A DNA stretch of 64,000 nucleotides, from the NCBI GenBank assembly GCA_037043455.1, contig JAWPHD010005589.1, positions 96,334 to 160,333 on the forward strand, given 5' to 3'. The stretch comes from Cyrtodaria siliqua (Eukaryota > Mollusca > Bivalvia > Adapedonta > Hiatellidae). The notes under the pieces were generated by a model. It had not been told where the DNA came from. It did not search any database and worked only from the letters and a program-made list of their open reading frames with translations. Within the stretch, counting starts at the first letter, position 1; each line of letters starts with the position of its first letter. Positions 20,117-32,470 of this stretch are shown here, piece by piece. A program made the position numbers and the translations under genes.

Positions 20117-20570
20117 CAGGATCACGCGACACTTACCAGGGCGAAACTCGAAGCGTGTGCGCTATGAGATAAAATTGGCTACTGTGAGAAAACGGGACAA
20201 CGAATAAGTGTAAGATTTGAACAGATTGTATATTATATACATATATTTCCGAATATATACTCAAAAGACACGCTTTATTTCACCTTTAACGATTATCTTT
20301 AAAGTTTATGGTGCTTTTTGCGCAACTTTATAGTATTTTGCCACATGTTGACTTATTATATCTCAATAGTGCAAAATTGTCTTAATTATTTAATTTAATA
20401 AAGGCCAACATCTATGTGCTTTAAGTACTGAAACATCAGCTGATTGGCATGTGCAATAAACAATTACGAGTATACCGCATTACCCTGTAACCGTAAAATT
20501 CTGCATATTTGTAAATACACAATTAACAACACGCGCCTGGTGGTGTGTACCACACACGCCCCAGCGAAAC

Positions 20571-20952
20571 TTTCTGGAACTGTTCCAGAGCGGTTCTGGA
20601 TAATTGTTCTAGAACTGCTCATAAAATGTTTTGCATACATTCTAGAACAGTTTAGATACCGTTCTTGAAAAAAAAAAAAAATGACACAAATTTTCTGGAA
20701 CTATCGTTCTTCAACGGTTCAAGAACAAGTTCCAGAACTATTCTAGAACTTTAGTTCTTGAAGAATTATCCCTGAACCGTTTCAAGAACTTCTTCTGTTC
20801 TTGAATGGTTCAAGAATGATAGTTCCAGAAATTTTGTCTCATTTAACGTTCAAGAACTGTATATGAACTCTACTAGAACAGATGAAGAACATTTCATGAA
20901 CAGTTCTTGAACAAGTATCCCAGAACCGTTCAAAAACATTTCATGAATGAAA
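20571..20952. repeat. Long imperfect hairpin made of TTCnnGAA dyads
   Basis: The left half (20571-20750) is the approximate reverse complement of the right half (20752-20952). For example 'gcggttctggata' pairs with 'tatcccagaaccg' and 'tttctggaactatcgttctt' with 'caagaatgatagttccagaa'. The arms are themselves rich in short palindromes of the type ttctagaa and ttcaagaa. Probably a foldback MITE; the composition is odd. Confidence 0.75.
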
Positions 20953-21590
20953 CTTTATTTTTAGAATGGTATGTCCAGCATGTATGCATATAAACAAGTT
21001 CAGATTGTTGATTGTAAATTTCTTGTAAACTATATGATAAACACAAATTTAATTTTTCTTATTTTGATATGTCCTTTTTTCCAAAATTACCTTAGTAAAT
21101 TGGTGCAAAATTGGATCTCTCCACAAAAGTGAATAAACATTTTGTTTTCAGAACCATGGTTTGACCTGGTTTAATAACCATGGTTGAACATCATTAACCT
21201 GGGTTGATCTAATCGCCGCTATTGTCACTGTATAGTAAATTTCAAAAATGTCAATAACTGCAAGCATATACTGAAAATGTCAACAACTGCATAGCGCACA
21301 ATGTTAAAACAACACTAGGTGCACATGTGAGTGAATAAATTGGTATACCTTTTATTTATTTGTAAACACTCGATATGAACATTAAATCGTCTTGGCCAGA
21401 AACTTTCAAGATTATGCAAATTAGCGCGTGTTAAAATCAGTGACGTAACAGTAGTAAATACTGACATTATTTGCAGACGACTACTGACAACTCGGCTAAA
21501 TTTGACAGTTTACAATTAATTTAATTCATATTTTTGACAGCTAAACAATAGTTGTATTGGTAGATCTACTTATTAATGAAATTTTGGCAG
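20953..21590. other. AT-rich stretch
   Basis: Contains an inverted motif 'aaccatggtttgacctggtttaataaccatggttgaac' near 21150 and the right copy of the 19-bp direct repeat at 21207. No gene. Confidence 0.4.
21207..21225 (+). repeat. 19-bp direct repeat, right copy
   Basis: Exact copy of 17816-17834. Confidence 0.7.
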
Positions 21591-21634
21591 TCGAGAATTG
21601 CGCAATTTATTTAAAAATACAGTATCACTTCCTT

Positions 21635-22375
21635 ACCCCCCACCCCAACCCCTCCCCTACCCCACCACCACCACCCAGAAAAATCTAGAAAACACCCCCA
21701 GGATTTTTCTCTCTCCAGCCCTCACCCACACGGAAAGTGTTTCTGCAGACTACTCCCAAAAGGAAAAGTTTTTGATTTGGAGACACTGTAAAGACTTCTT
21801 AAGAAATATAAAAAGATCAGACAGTGAAAGTAGCATTCAAGGAGGACAGTCAACCACAAAACACAGAAACAAACCCGCAAACAGACAAACAAGAAGGCAA
21901 AAGTAATAATAAATGCAAACCACATCACAAACACAAAAGGGTTGACAATAGGGCTAACGCCTTGGAACGGTTAGTGGCAAAGTAGGCCACTGGGGGGGTT
22001 TAAACCGGTTCTAGGGTGCACCAAGCCTCACACCTAGGGTGCACCAAACCTCACACCTACCCATTAAAACAGGACAGTGTAAATAAAGAAATCCCCGCCA
22101 TGATCTAATCTCTAACCAACAAGGCAGCATCAATAGGTAATATAAGTAAAACACAAATATGCTTGTGTAAATATAATACAAAAAAACAATAGCCTGCCTA
22201 GAAAGCCACAATGAAGGTACTCAATGACTTGGCAGAAGTCAGAGCAACAAGAGAATAAACCATTAAGGGCATGACAAGAAAGATCATAGACAAACATCAA
22301 ACATGATCAAACGCCACTGTCCCAATGGGCTTTAGGTAGGCGTCATCATAGGGTCCACAGCATGTCCGGTCATCG
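21635..22375. repeat. Dispersed repeat with C-rich edge
   Basis: A C/A-rich tract (21638-21680) leads into a composite repeat with 'ggctaacgccttggaacggt', 'gtttaaaccggttctagggt', and a short duplication of 'gggtgcaccaa(g/a)cctcacacct' (22014 and 22039). The style is that of a known mollusc dispersed repeat; the ORFs here have no support. Confidence 0.5.
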
Positions 22376-24630
22376 TACAATTAAAGAGGAAAGCATAGTT
22401 GCATAAATGTCATTAAACACAAATATATTGCATGTTGTGTTGCGTGGCAGCATGGCAGGAATATAGGGATCACTTTGTTTATCAACTGGTGTGTACATTT
22501 TCTGTATATAAACTAAAGGACAATCCCTTATTTCCGGAAGGATACATAACATTTCCATTTTCTCATATTTCTTAATACCGTGCTTCATACACAACACATT
22601 TGTTCAATTAAAATTGTTGTTCTAAACATTAATGTCTCGTTACTTCATTATTCCCAATTCCATTACATAGTCTAAATTATTTTTACGCCGCTATGTGATA
22701 CTTTGTATCACAGTTTTCTTGTTGTCACATGGCTCTGTTGTTTTTATAACCTTGACACCTCTTACCTGGGGCCCCAAGGGGTAATGTTTGATCGACAGAC
22801 AGTTTATTTTAAATCAAAGGATTTTTCCTAGTACATGCTGTTGAAGTCATTAATGATGTAGGTAATTAATTGTATTATGACTTGAAACAAACTGCTATCA
22901 CTTATATAGACGTGGAAAATGAAAATTATTGGATAAAGAAAACGAAAGTAGAATTTTCATTTGGAATTTATATTCCTCAGGGCTTTCGGACAATGAAAAT
23001 AGGTCTATAAATAATATTTGTATCATAATTGTTTGTATCATAATTGTCATTCAAATAAAAATATAATATTTTTAATGAAATTAATGTTATGACTATCTCA
23101 TTTTTTCTAAAAGAAGTTAGTAAAAAATATTTTAACACTATGTTATGGCATTCATTTATATAATTTTTCGGTAAAAAAATACCCCGCGCACGCTAACATT
23201 TATGATTAAAAAAAACTCCCAGATTTTTGCATGAATTTCCCTTAACAAAAATCACTAAACTCCCAGATTGAGGTCCTGAAAATATCACATGTATGCAAAA
23301 ATATTGTTTAAAATGTTAACTTTTTGTGATTTTTTTTTAACTGTCTTTGGCAAAAAAAATAATTCACCTAACTACCTACCCACTTATAAAATCCTGGGTC
23401 GGGAAACAGCAAACAAATATATTTTTAAGGATGGCCTCATATATTCTGTGCTTGCCTCAAGGTTTTACCTTAGTTCATATTAGATAATAATAGAAGATGC
23501 AATTTCCTGTGTCGCTTCCAGCATGGAATTAATCCAGCCTCCAGGTCATGTTTTACCATAAGGCAAAAAAAATTAGGTGTGTTTCCTATTGCAAGCTCTA
23601 AAAATATAGGGTTGGTCGGTAGGCATTTTTTTTTTTTGAGCAAGATATTGTGAGATTCTATTTATCTCATAAACCCCATACATGTTGATGTTAATAAGTG
23701 AAAGTTTCTCTGTGATGTTGTCAGTTTACCTCGATATAAGACCTCCCCAGTTAAAGTGTGCATTCCTGTTACAAATAATAGGACACTTTAAACCAGAAGA
23801 CCTTTGTTTAGCATACATTATACTAATTAGTTTAATAGTTAATTAGCATCGCATTGTTTACCTGAAAGAAACACTTTGAACTCTAAATGTTATATTCATA
23901 TGACATATTCCAGGCAAATCATGTCTTACCTAAATATTTTCCACTTTTGCGGTATAATTTGTTAATAATTTGCATATACAGTAGGGTACCACCAGTGCCC
24001 AGGCCCAGTGGATTAAATCATAAATGAAACAGAAAATATAGAATGGTGTTATGCTTCACTTCCACGATGCAAGAGATGTGATAAATCAATGTTCAGAACA
24101 AATTGATTTTTTTTTAATTTCTTCATAAAAAGTTTTAAGGTCGGCCCCTTAAAAATAAGGCGGCCGGGCCACCGGAAACACAGGTATTTTTTATTTGGCC
24201 TAAGATATCTATCATTGTCGGTCAATGGGGCATGTTAGATAAAGATCTATACACAAAGGTTTAAGAATGAAAACGACGCTAATGTCTCCCTATTACTGAA
24301 CCAAAACCTTCCCATAAATAGAGAACATTAATTTTTACCTCAGAATACTTAGCAATTAGACCTGCAGGGCATCAGTCTCAGAGCAGACCAAACTCTGGTA
24401 GACGTGGGCAGCGCTCATTTTAATCGCACTTTGTGATAATCACTCTCCATATACGATTCTGACCATTTCTGCACCATAGATAAATCAGGGCTTTATATTA
24501 TCAGCCCAGGGTAAATGTGGACGGGACACACGGAAATCTAGATTTGCGGCGTCTTTAACTAGGCTTCACATTTGCAAATCATTATTAATTACTTTATTAG
24601 CACTTGATAAGTCCAAAGCAAATTGTGTTT
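22376..24630. other. 2.2 kb AT-rich stretch without supported features
   Basis: I see only homopolymer runs (T12 near 23625) and no exon with good splice sites, RNA gene or repeat unit. Confidence 0.4.
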
Positions 24631-24634
24631 GTAT

Positions 24635-27030
24635 GTTTATATAAAACAGAACAGAACAGAACATACTTTTATTGACTTGTACGTTAAGTACATCCTCGTA
24701 CCATATATTTTATACAACAATTACAAAATACATATTTAAATCACGTGTAACATACAAAGTATACAACTTATATACAAACATATATCAGCTCTATAAGGTG
24801 TTCACACATGCGTTATAGATTTTCTATGTGACATCGCACATTTTAGATATGAAGCCGATTTAAAAAGAATCATTTTGTTTTCAGTTTGCAATAATTCGAT
24901 GAATTTAAACATACTTGATCTATTGCGATACTATTGTGCTATGTATTTCCTCCTTATATCGACGTAACATGGACATTTTAGAATGAAATCAAACTCATCT
25001 TCAATATCTTGAGTAATACAATATTGCCAAAAACGTTCATTTCTTTCAATCCTATTGATACACATACCTACTTGAATTCTTAGAGAATGTGACGATAACC
25101 TTATTCTACTTACTAAACTTCTTAAATCGCATGGCAATACATCTAAATATATTTCATGATGAAAATGATTTTTCACATTGTTATACAAATCTAACACCAG
25201 AATTTTGTTTATCAGAATACCACTTTTGCAAAAAACAATCGATTATTCTTTGTTTGAATACTAGCTAATACAAATAACTTACAAACAACTGTTTCAGGGT
25301 AATCCCAAACCCAATTGAAACCATAGTCATACAGTAACGTTTTAACATTAGATAACCAGTTCTTTTTGCCATTAACACAGTCGTCATAGGCCATATTATA
25401 AACATGTTTCAATATAATATTATCAGTATTTAACAACTTAAACCAATAGTTAACAATTTTAACTTTAGGTGTACAAGTACTTACTTTAACATTTAATACT
25501 TTCTTACAAAATTGTAAGTGTATTCTTTCAATTTCTTTAGACTTGCTAAAGCCCCATATTTCCGATGCATATCCCAAGATTGAACCAACAAATGCATCAA
25601 AAAGTTGACAAAGTAATTTAGGTTTAAGTTTATATTTACGACAATTTACTAATAAAACATCAAAGATTTACCAACTAATTGTTCTTGGTTAAGTGAAAAA
25701 TTACCAGTATAATTAAACAAGGTACCCAAATAATTAAAATCATCAACTACTTCTAATTTACTATTATTATAAGTGAATTTCTCATTTGGTAATAGTCTAC
25801 CTCTTTTCCTAAAGACCATAACTTTAGTTTTAAGCGTATTCACTTCAAGACTCCATTTTTTACAATAACAATTTAACAAATCGAGGCTACTCTGTATTTC
25901 TTCTGGTGGATTTCCAAGGATAACCATATCATCAGCAAAAAGTAGTAACATTAATACAAGATCACCTATCTTTAAACCAGAATTTATATCTTGTTGCAAA
26001 AAGTCTTCCAGAAATAGAGGAAATAAGATTGGCGAGATTATCTCCCCTTGACGTAAACCTGCAGCATATTCAAAGAATTCAGAATTAGTTTGACAAGACC
26101 TGACAAAAGACTTTATCTTTGAATACATATACATATCTCTTATTATTATGCACATTTTACCTTGACTTTTTTAAGGTCAACAAATACACAATACAACCTT
26201 TTATTCTCATTTACATATTTCTGAATAACGGTTAACAAGACAAATAATGCATCAACAGTAGATCTTCCTTTTCTAAATCCAAATTGTGCATCAGACAATG
26301 TATTATTTTCATCACAAAAGGTAATTATACGTTTACACAATATCGATGTAAACCGTTTAGATAAAGAGCTGACTAATGTAATACCCCTATAGTTATTTAC
26401 ATCATTTTATCTCCGTTTTTACGTAACGGTATCCTGACACCCTCTGTCCATTTTTCTGGGGAAAAAAACACTGTTCAAAATTAAATTAAATTTGTCACAA
26501 ATATGTGACGATAAAATATCAATAGATTCTAAAAAAGCAGTACCAGTAGATTTACCACGATTAAGGGTTTTAACACTTTTAATATTTCACATACAGTTAT
26601 CGGCCTATTTAGCTGTTCATCTGCACCATTCAAATTATCAAAATCATGATTCATTGCAAATGCCTCTGCATCATCATTTTTTATATTAAATATATCATTT
26701 CCAAGTCCAGAAAAATAATCATAAAACGACTCAATAGTAATATTATGACTAATCTTTGTTATTACTACTTTTAAACAAATTCCAGAATTCCTTAGGTTTT
26801 GAATGCCTAAGCTTCTCAATATCTGACAATTTCTTTAATTCAAAAGCCCTACGTTTTCTCTTAATAATATCATTTTATTCCTTTTATAATATACAAAACT
26901 GTTCTCTACTAAAGTAATGTTCTCTACTAAAGTTAGATTTGCATCTATTAAATATGCACATTGCTTCACTATATCGTTTTTGAGCTTGAATACATGCGCA
27001 TCATACCATTCCTTATTTCTTACCATTGGC
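24635..27030 (-). mobile_element. Non-LTR retrotransposon (LINE) remnant, CR1/Jockey-like, minus strand
   Basis: Broken ORF2 pieces follow each other on the minus strand from 27026 to 24931. The 3' end reads 'gtacaagtcaataaaagtatgttctgttctg', so it has an AATAAA signal and a (TGTTC)n tail. The 5' end is truncated within the region before RT. It faces the plus-strand LINE starting near 27130, so two LINEs lie head to head. Confidence 0.85.
24931..27026 (-). pseudogene. LINE ORF2 (reverse transcriptase) with frameshifts
   Basis: The pieces in order are: the linker before RT (27026-26529); RT motifs DAQFGFRKGRSTVDA and YCVFVDLKK (26340-26150); AAGLRQGEIISPILFPLFLEDF and the active-site box LLFADDMVIL (26155-25649); the thumb region with SLEVNTLKTKVMVF; and the C-terminal part with YASEIWGFSKSKEIERIHLQFCK (25577-25212) and FDFILKCPCYVDIRRKY (25197-24931). 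Several frame changes separate them. The catalytic FADD is intact, but no continuous protein can be made. The endonuclease domain is absent by 5' truncation. Confidence 0.85.
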
Positions 27031-27780
27031 TTATTATAATTGCACCAATGTATTTATCAAAGGTTTAAAGCAAACAGGCGTTCACAAGTAACTCGCGCGA
27101 GAGTTTCCCCAGGAAAAAGTTATTATTGTCGGAAATGTATTAGCAATATGTACGAAAAAGCAAAATTGTGCGTGAAAGTGAATAATACACTTTCTGGAAC
27201 GTTTATGGGTATTAGACAAGGCGGTCACCTCTCACCGGTTTTGTTTATTGAAATCTCTTTTTCTAAATGATTCAGATATTGTTCATGTCAAAAGCTATGA
27301 AGGTCTTCAGTATCTGAGATCCATAATCATTTAGATACTGTGGAAACCGAAACCTTACTAAAACTATATTTACTTTTATATGCTGATGATACAGTAATTT
27401 TCGCAGAGAGTCAAACTTAGCTTCAGATTGCCCTGAATAGCATGTATGAATACTGTGAATTATGGCATTTGACTGTTAATACTGATAAAACAAAGTTTTT
27501 TTTTTTTTCTCAAGGTAAATTAGAAATAAACTTCTATTTTATTACAATAATAACCTCCTGGAAGTTGTTGAGGATTTTAGTTACTTGGTTATTACACTTA
27601 ATTATAAAGGTAATAAGACCAAAAAACATCTTATTGATCAAGTAAGAAAACCTATGTTTCCTGTTATGTTGAAAATACGAAAACTAAATATTCCAGTCGA
27701 TATTTAATTACAACTTTTTGATAGCATGGTATCACCCATTTTACTGTATGGGTCTGAGGTGTGGGGCTTTGAAATGAATT

Positions 27781-28032
27781 GTCTCCGTGGCCGAATGGTT
27801 ACCGACGTTGCGTTGTAAACCTTCGCCTTTCACCGCTGCGAGTTCGAATCCCACTGGGAGCTCGACTTGTAAGTAAGGAAGTGTCAATTCTTACGGATGG
27901 CGGGAGGTGTGCAGTACTGGTTCTACCCAGGAAAAGTGGGTGGTCTGTCTGCATCACAAACAAATCGACCGTCATATATAACCTTACGTGTGTTGAAAAT
28001 GACGTAAAACACCATACACACAAACAAAACAA
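27781..28032 (+). mobile_element. tRNA-derived SINE with 13-bp TSD
   Basis: The head gtctccgtggccgaatggtt ... agttcgaatcccactggga has A-box and B-box and the long variable arm of a tRNA-Ser or tRNA-Leu. The body includes 'gaaaatgacgtaaaacacc' and the 3' end is 'cacacaaacaaaacaa'. It is flanked by tttgaaatgaatt (27768-27780 and 28033-28045). Related heads or bodies occur at 30139 and, truncated and inverted, at 32670 and 33295. Confidence 0.88.
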
Positions 28033-28045
28033 TTTGAAATGAATT

Positions 28046-28425
28046 GAATTGGTTTTTAAGGCGCACTAACACATAAAAGATTATATGGCGTCTAACAGGA
28101 ATGAAGGTGCCAGGCTGCTCATCCTTGATTTACATCAAGATAAATTATGGAGAATGGGCCTAAAACCTTCTTACCTGCAGAACTGCAGAGTTGCTGCAAA
28201 TTCTACAGTAGACACTCCATTTACGATGGAGCCACGTTTCCACGTTTGCATACGCGGTGTCATGACAAAGACCTTGAATGAGCCTGATAAAACATGACAA
28301 AATGAATACGAATGTGGAAGTTCTACCCCTCTGCATGTGACAGTGTGTTTGTGAGATTGCAGTGGTTGTATTCTACCCCGGCAACCACACGGGGATTGGG
28401 GCTTTGAGGACAATGCCATAATAAC
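28046..28425 (+). repeat. Dispersed repeat A, copy 2
   Basis: It begins gaattggtttttaaggcgca and follows copy 1 through 'gagaatgggcctaaaacctt' and 'ctgcagagttgctgcaaatt' to 'ggcaaccacacgggg', more diverged than the other copies. It sits inside the LINE. Confidence 0.8.
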
Positions 28426-29149
28426 ACTTTCAATTGAAGTTTTGTAAGTTAACTCTTAAATTAAAACAATCTACCCCAAGTGTTATGGTTCTTGGAGAAC
28501 TAGGTGCTTTTTCTGTAGAACTCAAGATATATTTTAGATTGTTAACTTTTTGGAGTAAAATAGTAACTGGCAAACCTGACAAGATTTGTTCAGTTTTATA
28601 CAATATTATATACAACCTGTATATTAAAGATATCTATCAATGTCCTTGGATTGAGAAGGTTAAAATCCTTTCTTTGCAATATGGGTTGTTCAGAGAACTG
28701 GATTTCTGAAACTGTGAAAAAAAGAAAGAAAGTAAAAGCAATGTTAAAGGACCAATTTTTACAGTCACAGAACAGCAGTTTAAACCTTTCTGTAAAATGT
28801 TTTAATTATAGACTGAATAAGACAGAATTTAAATTAGAAAGCTACTTACTGAATATTCCTTGGTGCTTATCACATTTTAACAGTTATGTAAATTTAGATG
28901 TTTGACTAGTAAACTTCCTATTGAAAAAGGACGCTTTTATAATATTGGTATACATAATAGACTTTGTATACTTTGTGATAAATATATTTTCAACTGTACT
29001 TTTTTTTTAAAACTCAAAGAGAAAAAAACATAGATTTATTACAGAAATCCACATGTTCTAAAATTTCTGAAGCTAATGTGTAACACTGATAGAACTATTT
29101 TGATAAAATTATCAAGTTTTGTTAAAACAATTATGCTGCAATTTAAATG

Positions 29150-30130
29150 AACCATCTTCCTTAATACATTCCTATCATTATTACTAATTATAGAATAGCT
29201 ATCAGGTATAAGTTTATTGTGCTTTCAAACCATTTTATATGCGTTTTATTTATATTTATGTTTTTACCTTGCTCTGTTGTATGTTTATTTCTAGTTTGTT
29301 TGTTTGCTCTCAGGGCACTCGATCGGCCTTTTTTTTTTTGTGTGGGGGGGGGGGGGGGTGGAGGTGGGGGGCCGAATTCGGCACGGCCCCATTCCCCTCC
29401 CTTGAAAGTATATACTTTTCCCCGTTTCCTGTGAAAAATTCCCCTCTTAAATTTTTTTTATATATATATATAGATTTGTTTTTTATTAGAAAATGTTAAA
29501 CGTTCTCTAATACACAGCAGGAAAAAAAACATAAATTCCCCTTTGATATGAGTTTGTCTCTGGCTAGTGCCCCGACTCTTATGCCCATATTAGACCTGTA
29601 CAACTAACTACGATAACGACTATGACTTCAGACTAAATTCTAAGCACGAGAAGCTGTTGGGGGCTGATCTCAAAGTTGTATAACAACCTGGGTTTTAGTA
29701 GGCTCACAGGTGTAGAAAAAGCCAATAAAATATTTTTTTCTTAATACAGTCTTCGATACAACCACCCAGACACGGCTAGAATTTTAAAGGGTCTTGCCTG
29801 AATAATTTTGATCACTAAAAACGTTTTGAGAGGAGGGTACACATCAGATGCAGATCCAAGATTTTGGTTTGAGTATTTGTGTGTGGGAGGGGCGGAGGCG
29901 GGGGCAGCGGAGGATCCTTCGAAATAAAATGTTTTTCTACATGACGTTTAGTGAATTCTGTTCTATTTTTCCAGAATAATTTTATGTTAAATGCAATGAT
30001 GACTAACAGTAGAAATGGCGCGCCCCAGGTAATCCGGCATGTATAGGTTATAGGATTTTAGAGGGTGGGGGTGCTGATTCCGCCTTATCCCTGAATCCGC
30101 CTTAGTTCATGATAAATACACTTGTATCAC
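29150..30130. other. Low-complexity and unassigned DNA with a poly-G tract
   Basis: G16 interrupted by T at 29344-29370 continues into 'ggaggtggggggccgaattcgg'. A second G-rich run is at 29885-29910. No gene. Confidence 0.45.
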
Positions 30131-30138
30131 CTAAAATT

Positions 30139-30255
30139 GCCGCCGTAGCCGGGATAGTGAAGTCGCTGCGTCTAAAACTGTCTCGTCTCTCACTCTTGCG
30201 GGTTCGAATCCCACTGGGAGCTCGAATTGTAAAGTGAGAAAGCGTCAATTCTTAA
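30139..30255 (+). mobile_element. tRNA-derived SINE, 5' part
   Basis: gccgccgtagccgggatagt ... gggttcgaatcccactggga, followed by 'gctcgaattgtaaagtgaga', parallels the SINE at 27781 (gctcgacttgtaagtaagga). The body is lost after 'gtcaattctta'. Confidence 0.7.
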
Positions 30256-30538
30256 TGTGTGTTTTTGTGGTGTGGAAAATATTGATATTTCCTATTTTAG
30301 ATGATCCAAATATAATGAATGAAACTAAAACTACCCATTATTTACAAGAATATTCATTGCGGGACAGCAATTTGCGCTACCATAGGTTACGCACCAGGAT
30401 ACATTTAAAGAGTCAAACGGCAATTTTGCTCTCTTTTTTTAAGTCACGGCATTTTGTTATTTTTTTTAAAACTTTTTACACATTTGAATAGTGCAAATAA
30501 ATTGCTTTACATAATCCTAACTGTTGATTATGTTGCAC

Positions 30539-31085
30539 CAATAAATCGCCTACTAAACAGTGTCTCCAGCTCAAAAAAGAGCAATCGTAAAATGAGACAA
30601 TGCAGCATCCGAGCTAGAGACATCGTCAAGAAATGGCTGTCAAAATGTGAGTATGACCCATATTTTAGCTATTTTTTATTGTTTTAAGACATGAACTGGC
30701 AAATCGGAGAATGTCATGCTCCGAGTATAAGCCAGGAACGTCCGTAAAACCCACGATTTGTTCCATATAATGGCTTACCTTTGTTGTAGAACTTTTCTCC
30801 CGTGACCGGTAAGTTTGTTTACATGACAAATTTCGACATTCTTGTGTAGTTTAGTCCGAGTTCTACACATTAAACATATTGTAGCATCATATGTTGGTCC
30901 AAAACTCAAATTGTACTACATTTTATTTCAATATCTGACTTTTAATACAAAACCCTGTGGGGTTTTGAAAAACTGAAAGATCGTGCAGCGCGTGCGCTTA
31001 TCGCCTTGAATGCACACTAGAACAATCAAATTTATCAGTTACCCTAACATCGAAATGGATGAGGCCGCCACTATTGAAGGTTAGT
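30539..31085 (+). other. Two weak exon candidates
   Basis: First, 30562-30641 lies between 'ctaaacag' and the good donor aaat|GTGAGTATG and codes a basic peptide (SNRKMRQCSIRARDIVKKWL). Second, 31054-31081 reads MDEAATIEG before GAAG|GTTAGT, with a 'gcgcgtgcgctt' NRF1-like block about 65 bp upstream. They may be unrelated. No family recognised. Confidence 0.2.
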
Positions 31086-31163
31086 TTTTGTGTCGCCTTT
31101 TCGAAGAAAAATGCGATACATACGGATCACTTTGTCGTCCGTCAGTCCGTCCGTCAGTCCGTC

Positions 31164-31500
31164 ACGAAAACTTAACGTTGGCTATAACTTTCTCATTTCT
31201 TGATATGTCTTCATCAAACTTTCAATATATACTCATCATGACAACCTCGACATGACCATACTTAAATATAAAGGTCAAGGTCACACTGAAGGTCATTATA
31301 TGGGTTAAATACTATTTTTTTCCTTCGCGAAAACTTAACGTTGGCTATATCTTTCTCTATTATTTTTATTTCTTCATCCATCTTTCAGTATATACTTGTC
31401 ATGACAACATCGACATGGTCATACTAAAATATAAAGGCCAAGGGCACACTGAAGGTCATTGTATGGGTTTAATACTATTTTTTTTCTTCGCGAAAACTTA
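31164..31500 (+). repeat. Tandem repeat, two units of about 160 bp
   Basis: Each unit starts cgaaaacttaacgttggcta and contains 'aaaggtcaaggtcacactga' or a decayed version. A third unit is cut after 'gcgaaaactta'. It is preceded by 'gtccgtcagtccgtccgtca'. Confidence 0.8.
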
Positions 31501-31650
31501 GTCGGGCCAGTTTGTCAAGGTCATTTATTCGGGTCCAAAAACCTCGTTATACTGACAAAGCGCTGACAGGCGACACGCGTGTTCCGCGGAACACCCATCT
31601 AGTTTTTTTTACAATGTATGTAATACATGAGTGCTCATTATTATAGAATT

Positions 31651-31795
31651 GTTTCGCACTTTTTCGGCGTTTAGGCGGTTTTAAACGTCGGTAGTAAATA
31701 GCGTAATCCATGAATCGCGTTAGTGCTTTATGGTAAATTTGCCATTGATTACTGGCGTTTAAAACCGCATAACGCCGAAAAAAACACTCTTCGTG
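31651..31795. repeat. Hairpin (foldback MITE candidate)
   Basis: ttttcggcgtttaggcggttttaaacg in the left arm is complementary to 'cgtttaaaaccgcataacgccgaaaa' in the right arm, around a central 'gcg...ttagtgctttatgg' loop of some 50 bp. The 99-codon ORF covering it is not a gene. Confidence 0.65.
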
Positions 31796-32039
31796 GATTT
31801 TTCCATGTAATACCGGCAGAACCGAATAAACAGCGAAAAAAGCCAATTAATTGTTGTATTTACATTATTTTCCCGTCGCTATAATGGTATCAGCAACAAT
31901 TCTAATGATAACAAAAAGGAAAGGAGAAATCACTACTGTCGGTGTCTTTTCATGCAGTGGAATATCCATTTTCTGTTAATTAAGACACACCGGATCCGGA
32001 TGCAAGCGCAGTATCTGCATGCAGTGCGTACAGTCCAGT

Positions 32040-32470
32040 CCGTTCATCTCCCCGTGTGGTTGCCGGGGGGCCCCGTTTGGTCACGGGGCAAAGAATACGG
32101 CTACTGCAGATCCCTTTGGAGGGGTAGGCAGAGGGGTAGAATTCCCCCAAATTCATGTTCATTTCATCATTTTTTGTTCATGTTCATTAAAGGTCTTCAT
32201 CATGATCCCTGCATTGTTTCAGGTGCTATCTCGCTCGCATCAAAAGAGCAGTGGCAGAAAAACAATAACGTGGCTCCAGCGTAAATGGAGTTTCTACGAT
32301 AGAATTTGCAGCAACTCTGCAGTTCAGGGTGAGAAGGTTCTAGGCCCATTTTCCATATTTTATCTCGATGTACATGGAAGATGAGCCTGGCATGTTCATG
32401 CCTTTTATGCGCCATATAACCTTTTCATGTGTTGGTGCGCCTTAAAACCCCAATTCAATTCAATTCACCT
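32040..32470 (-). repeat. Dispersed repeat A, copy 3
   Basis: Close to copy 1 in reverse orientation, from 'ccgtgtggttgccggggggc' to 'ttaaaaccccaattcaattc'. The match to 11225-11645 is high, implying a young pair. Confidence 0.85.

Larger units (their letters stand above)
27130..29145 (+). mobile_element. LINE remnant, plus strand, with two nested insertions
   Basis: RT blocks occur at 27150-27260 (GTFMGIRQGGHLSPVLF) and 27375-27410 (LYADDTVIFAE), then WHLTVNTDKTK (27460). Coding similarity stops at YGSEVWGF (27745-27775), resumes at FQLKFCK (28424) and runs through VMVLGELGAF to a Cys-containing tail near 28960-29140. The gap is filled by a SINE and dispersed repeat A. Frames are broken in many places. 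Confidence 0.8.
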
